DNA of 64,000 nucleotides from Alisma plantago-aquatica (taxonomy: Eukaryota > Streptophyta > Magnoliopsida > Alismatales > Alismataceae), in the NCBI GenBank assembly GCA_963693085.1, contig OY856409.1:501798303-501862302 (forward strand), written 5' to 3'. The notes under the pieces were generated by a model. The model was not told the origin of the DNA. It did not search any database and saw only the letters and a program-made list of their open reading frames with translations. Both the position numbers and the translations under genes were made by a program. Of this stretch, positions 60,638 through 64,000 are shown one piece after another; position 1 is the first letter of the stretch, and every line of letters begins with the position of its first letter.

Positions 60638-62726
60638 GACTGAGACACAACTGTAGTCATTCTCAAACTGAGGGCAAGGTATGACCACTGTCATCCTCCC
60701 TAACACTTGAATTTAGGATGACAAGCACCCCACATACTCATCAATATGCGATCTGAGTATCCCTTAGGAATACTCGTTTCACTATGTGACAATTTCTGAC
60801 ACTCAGATAGATCTATGGAACATGGCACTACATGATTAGAGTTTCACTTAATTAGTTATGCCAATTGGATGAATTAAGGCTAAATCATACAAATGGACAT
60901 TCAAACCCTAATTCTTTTCTAACAAGAGTATATGTATAAAAAATTCAAAAGATATAAAACATTTGAGATATAAATCTTAATCAAATTACCACATGCTATC
61001 ATTCATTGCAAATTAATGGACCACACTTATCATCATACTTTTACAAGATACCAATATCTTATCACAAGTTCCAGGGTTTTAACCCTTATTGGAACATGAA
61101 GAGGATTTCACCTCAATCATGGCTTCAAACATGCCTAAAGGTAATTAAGACCATCATATTATTCATAGTAAGGTTATCATCATCATTCCATGCCTTAAAC
61201 AAGGCTCAAAAGATCATTAGCACATATGTGTCCATAGATATTAACATGGCAAGGCACTATGATATTCAAATAGTACTACAATGTGGTTTCAACACAAGAA
61301 GAGTGTAATTCATTATCACATTAATCATTCAAGAGGTATGATTATAACCAATCAACATCATATAATTACATTAAGGTTAGGTATAACAAGCTATATCACA
61401 TGGGAGTTATGCAACCACTTATTATAGTGATTTATCAAATATAACTATGTAATGGCAAGGGTAAGACTACAAATTAATGGTATTGAACCATCGAATTAGC
61501 ATCACTAGGAACCAATAATACCATGTGATTTATTCTAATCGATTGGATGTTGAAGCATCCAATATTATTCATTGGATCAAGTTCATTGTTCAAGGTTATC
61601 AATTGAAATATAGGTCTAAACATTAGATCAATTGAACCAAGGAAGAAGTGGTTCAAGGTTTAGTCAAATCTACAATTACATTCTTAACTCATCATATATG
61701 ATGATGACCTGATCCACCATTAATTGTGATCATCAGGTCACCGTTGGTTGTTAGATCAATAATACATTCAGTTAACACCATCAAATATTAAGCTAATGTC
61801 ATCATCAATTGATAACATCATTAGAATATTTAGTGGATGATAAAGTATACGTCGAATTGAGCCAAAACCTGACCTAAGGGGGTGACCATAGGTTTTCACC
61901 ATAAATTTGACACCCTTGATCATGAACACCAATTTCCAAGATAGCAACACTATTGGTTGTTGAATGGTATGACCATCAGTTGTGTGATAGGGAAGGAAAT
62001 AGCTTGAAATCCTAATTTGAACCATCAATTGTTTTGTACATAGCACCATAGATTGTTGCTATCAGCCTATCCCAGATCATGTTACACCTTATAAAGGTTG
62101 TACACATGTTTACAGTTCATATAGAATAGGAACAGAACAGGGAACACCACAAAACTTCGAAATTCTAAACAAGCATGGTTTCTTAATGCTTAAATCAACA
62201 CATTAAGGCATAAACATGAACTAACAAGCTTCTAGTAAGCAATATAAGTGAAGAATGTTATATAACCCACCTATATAGAGTAGGTCATATACCAAAAAGC
62301 AAGAATATAGAGCAAATAGGGCAAGAAAACCTTGAATTCAGATCTAAACTTGGCCAATTAAGTACTTCTCTCCACAAAGAAGCAAAATCCTAGAAAAAGA
62401 AACAAGAAGGATATATTTTTGAGTTCTAGAGCCACTTTCACCATGGAACATAAAGGTTACGACCTGAAGGAAGGCCTAAGGAAGGAGAAGAGAAAGAGAA
62501 ATGGAGAAGGAAGGAAGAAAACAACTTTCCTTTGTTGAAATCCCTAGAAGATGACATTGGAAACCCTAGATAGGGCTAGATGGAGCTCTAGGAGACCTTC
62601 TTCTCCAAAAAGAGGTTGTCTTCTACCTTAAAGAACTTGGTTATACAGAAAAACATAGTGGATTCGTTGATCCAGGTTAGGGGAAAGAGAAAGCAAGCAT
62701 AGTTTCGAATTTGGGCAAAGAAGAGG

Positions 62727-62734
62727 TAAATATA
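62727..62734 (-). promoter_or_regulatory. TATA box of LTR V
   Basis: GGCTATATTTACCTC on the minus strand, upstream of the leader-like block. Confidence 0.5.
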
Positions 62735-63250
62735 GCCCATGGATAAGGATAGAAGCAAGCATGAGGTGTAAAAGTAGCTTCCCCATGTGTCTATGGCCTT
62801 AAATTATTAAGAGTGTAAAAGCACACACACAAGCAACTCCCCCACCGTCCATATTGACCTGATTAGCTTTCCTTTTTCGAATTTCCCAGCTAATCACATA
62901 ATTCATTAGTTGGTAGCTACTAAAGGTAGCTCATCCATGAAGGGGTAAACCCTAAAATACCCTTGAGGAGAACACCTTCAAACCATGGCTCAAAAATCTC
63001 AAGAATGATAATATAACATCTAAGGAACATAATGTATGTGACAATTGCAAAGAAAACTCCTCAATTGGGTAAATTGTAGAAAAGTCCAAAATGTATAGAA
63101 AATTGCATAACTTGCTCAAACAGTGTCCAAATTGGACCAACTTTGAAACTTAAGCTTGTATTATGATTTAAAAACATATCAAAAGGTTAGATTAGGGTTA
63201 TAAGCATTCAATTATGGTAATTAAGATCATTCTACTCATTAAGTAAGTTC

Positions 63251-63818
63251 ACATGCCTTACAAGTGATGACACCCATGCTAGTTGAGAAGTAGATCCAGA
63301 GCGCAATCGTCATCTTGAGCAGACAAGAAGGGATTAGGCCAAAGACATGGAGGAGGGAGATCACGTAGAATGTGAGGAACCTTGGATTTGTGGCATTTTA
63401 CTCACTGGAGATACCTCTCGCAACGACGACATTCAAAGCGCATAATAATGCAAAAACTGGGAGAAGCCGAGATCACGATGCGAGAGAGAAAAGGTGATTC
63501 AGACTGGGTTCAAAGGGTTGGCCAGATAAACTAAAGAAGCCGCACCCCTTGAAGATGACGTGGCATATCACTATTGGCTGATAAAGGTAAAATCTCAAAA
63601 AATACTAAAATCTTAAATAATTTGTAGTAGTTAGCATGATAATCAGAAAAATACAAACCATGTACCATTTTTCTCATGAAAATTAGGAGAATAAGATGGA
63701 ACCATAATGTTAGTCCAGTGATTCATAAATCACAATGATAGAATATAAGTATATTATGCATATTTCATGGATAATAAACATCAAATGATGGCCTAAAATT
63801 ATGATAATAAGTCATTAA
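63251..63818. other. Unidentified stretch before direct repeat copy 2
   Basis: Mixed composition, no coding domain, no terminus identified. Confidence 0.3.
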
Positions 63819-64000
63819 GCACAGAGAACAAGATATCACACCTGATGACCTCCTGTAGGATTGACCGTGGAAGGCTGGAGGTAGGGGATGAGGTTAGAGG
63901 AAGTTTTAAGGGAGATGAGATCATAGAAAGATGTGTTTTCTTGGAGGATCAAACTGCATAGGGGATACCTCCTTTTGCTTTGTTTTGGCAGTAGTAGTGC
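63819..64000. repeat. Direct repeat copy 2, cut by window edge
   Basis: Matches 59171-59351 to the last base of the window, so the repeat probably continues beyond it. Spacing between copies is 4,648 bp. Confidence 0.95.

Larger units (their letters stand above)
59564..63250 (-). repeat. Gypsy-type LTR V (minus strand), right end unresolved
   Basis: Begins TGTGACACCTCATCATGC on the plus strand. R/U5-like leader to about 62700, with a purine-rich block (AAGGAAGGAGAAGAGAAAG), then a minus-strand TATATTTA at 62727-62734. A (TA)n tract is at 60607-60634. No interior coding sequence is seen. The right boundary may be anywhere from 63.0 to beyond 64 kb. Confidence 0.5.

Overview
This window reads as nuclear, intergenic DNA from a flowering plant. 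It is AT-rich and dominated by nested transposable elements, with one recognisable host gene. The GC-rich coding exons of that gene and the Angela-type Copia elements fit a monocot, but that is only an inference. No tRNA, rRNA, CRISPR array or bacterial-type operon is seen.

Layout. (1) 1-12.0 kb: two Angela/Tork-like Copia retrotransposons, A and B, both on the minus strand with ~2.13-kb LTRs. A appears to have inserted into the integrase region of B. (2) 12.0-16.1 kb: a relic resembling the 59.6-kb LTR, then an older solo LTR of the Angela-like group. (3) 17.6-19.5 kb: the 3' part of a subtilisin-like protease gene (SBT5.6-like), with its N-terminal exons and catalytic Asp missing from the window. 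(4) 19.8-27.1 kb: another Angela-like LTR, split first by a 661-bp hAT-like MITE with an 8-bp target duplication and then by a plus-strand gag-only Copia element. (5) 27.18-37.54 kb: a complete-length CACTA (En/Spm) DNA transposon of 10,362 bp inside a (CA)n microsatellite. It has matched TIRs, a CAC target duplication, dense palindromic subterminal repeats, a transposase gene and a second multi-exon gene ending in a Ulp1-type protease domain. Both genes carry many stop codons, mostly of the kind expected from cytosine deamination. (6) 37.8-39.4 kb: a minus-strand LTR fragment. (7) 39.4-48.7 kb: a non-autonomous Gypsy element (del/Tekay-like) with two ~3.2-kb LTRs, carrying a 5'-truncated LINE with a perfect 15-bp target duplication and an 84-bp tandem array. 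(8) 48.7-52.6 kb: two inverted, truncated LTRs of the same family, one holding a tRNA-type SINE. (9) 52.6-64 kb: further Gypsy-type LTRs with U5/U3 minisatellites, a Tourist-like MITE with TTA duplications, and a 180-bp direct repeat at the right edge.

Only the subtilase fragment has host coding character; it may be a pseudogene or the end of a gene whose first exons lie beyond the left edge. The rest records successive insertions: B before A; LTR D before the MITE and Copia insertions; the Gypsy element before its LINE; the microsatellite before the CACTA element. All boundaries were read by eye; those marked approximate could be off by tens of bases.
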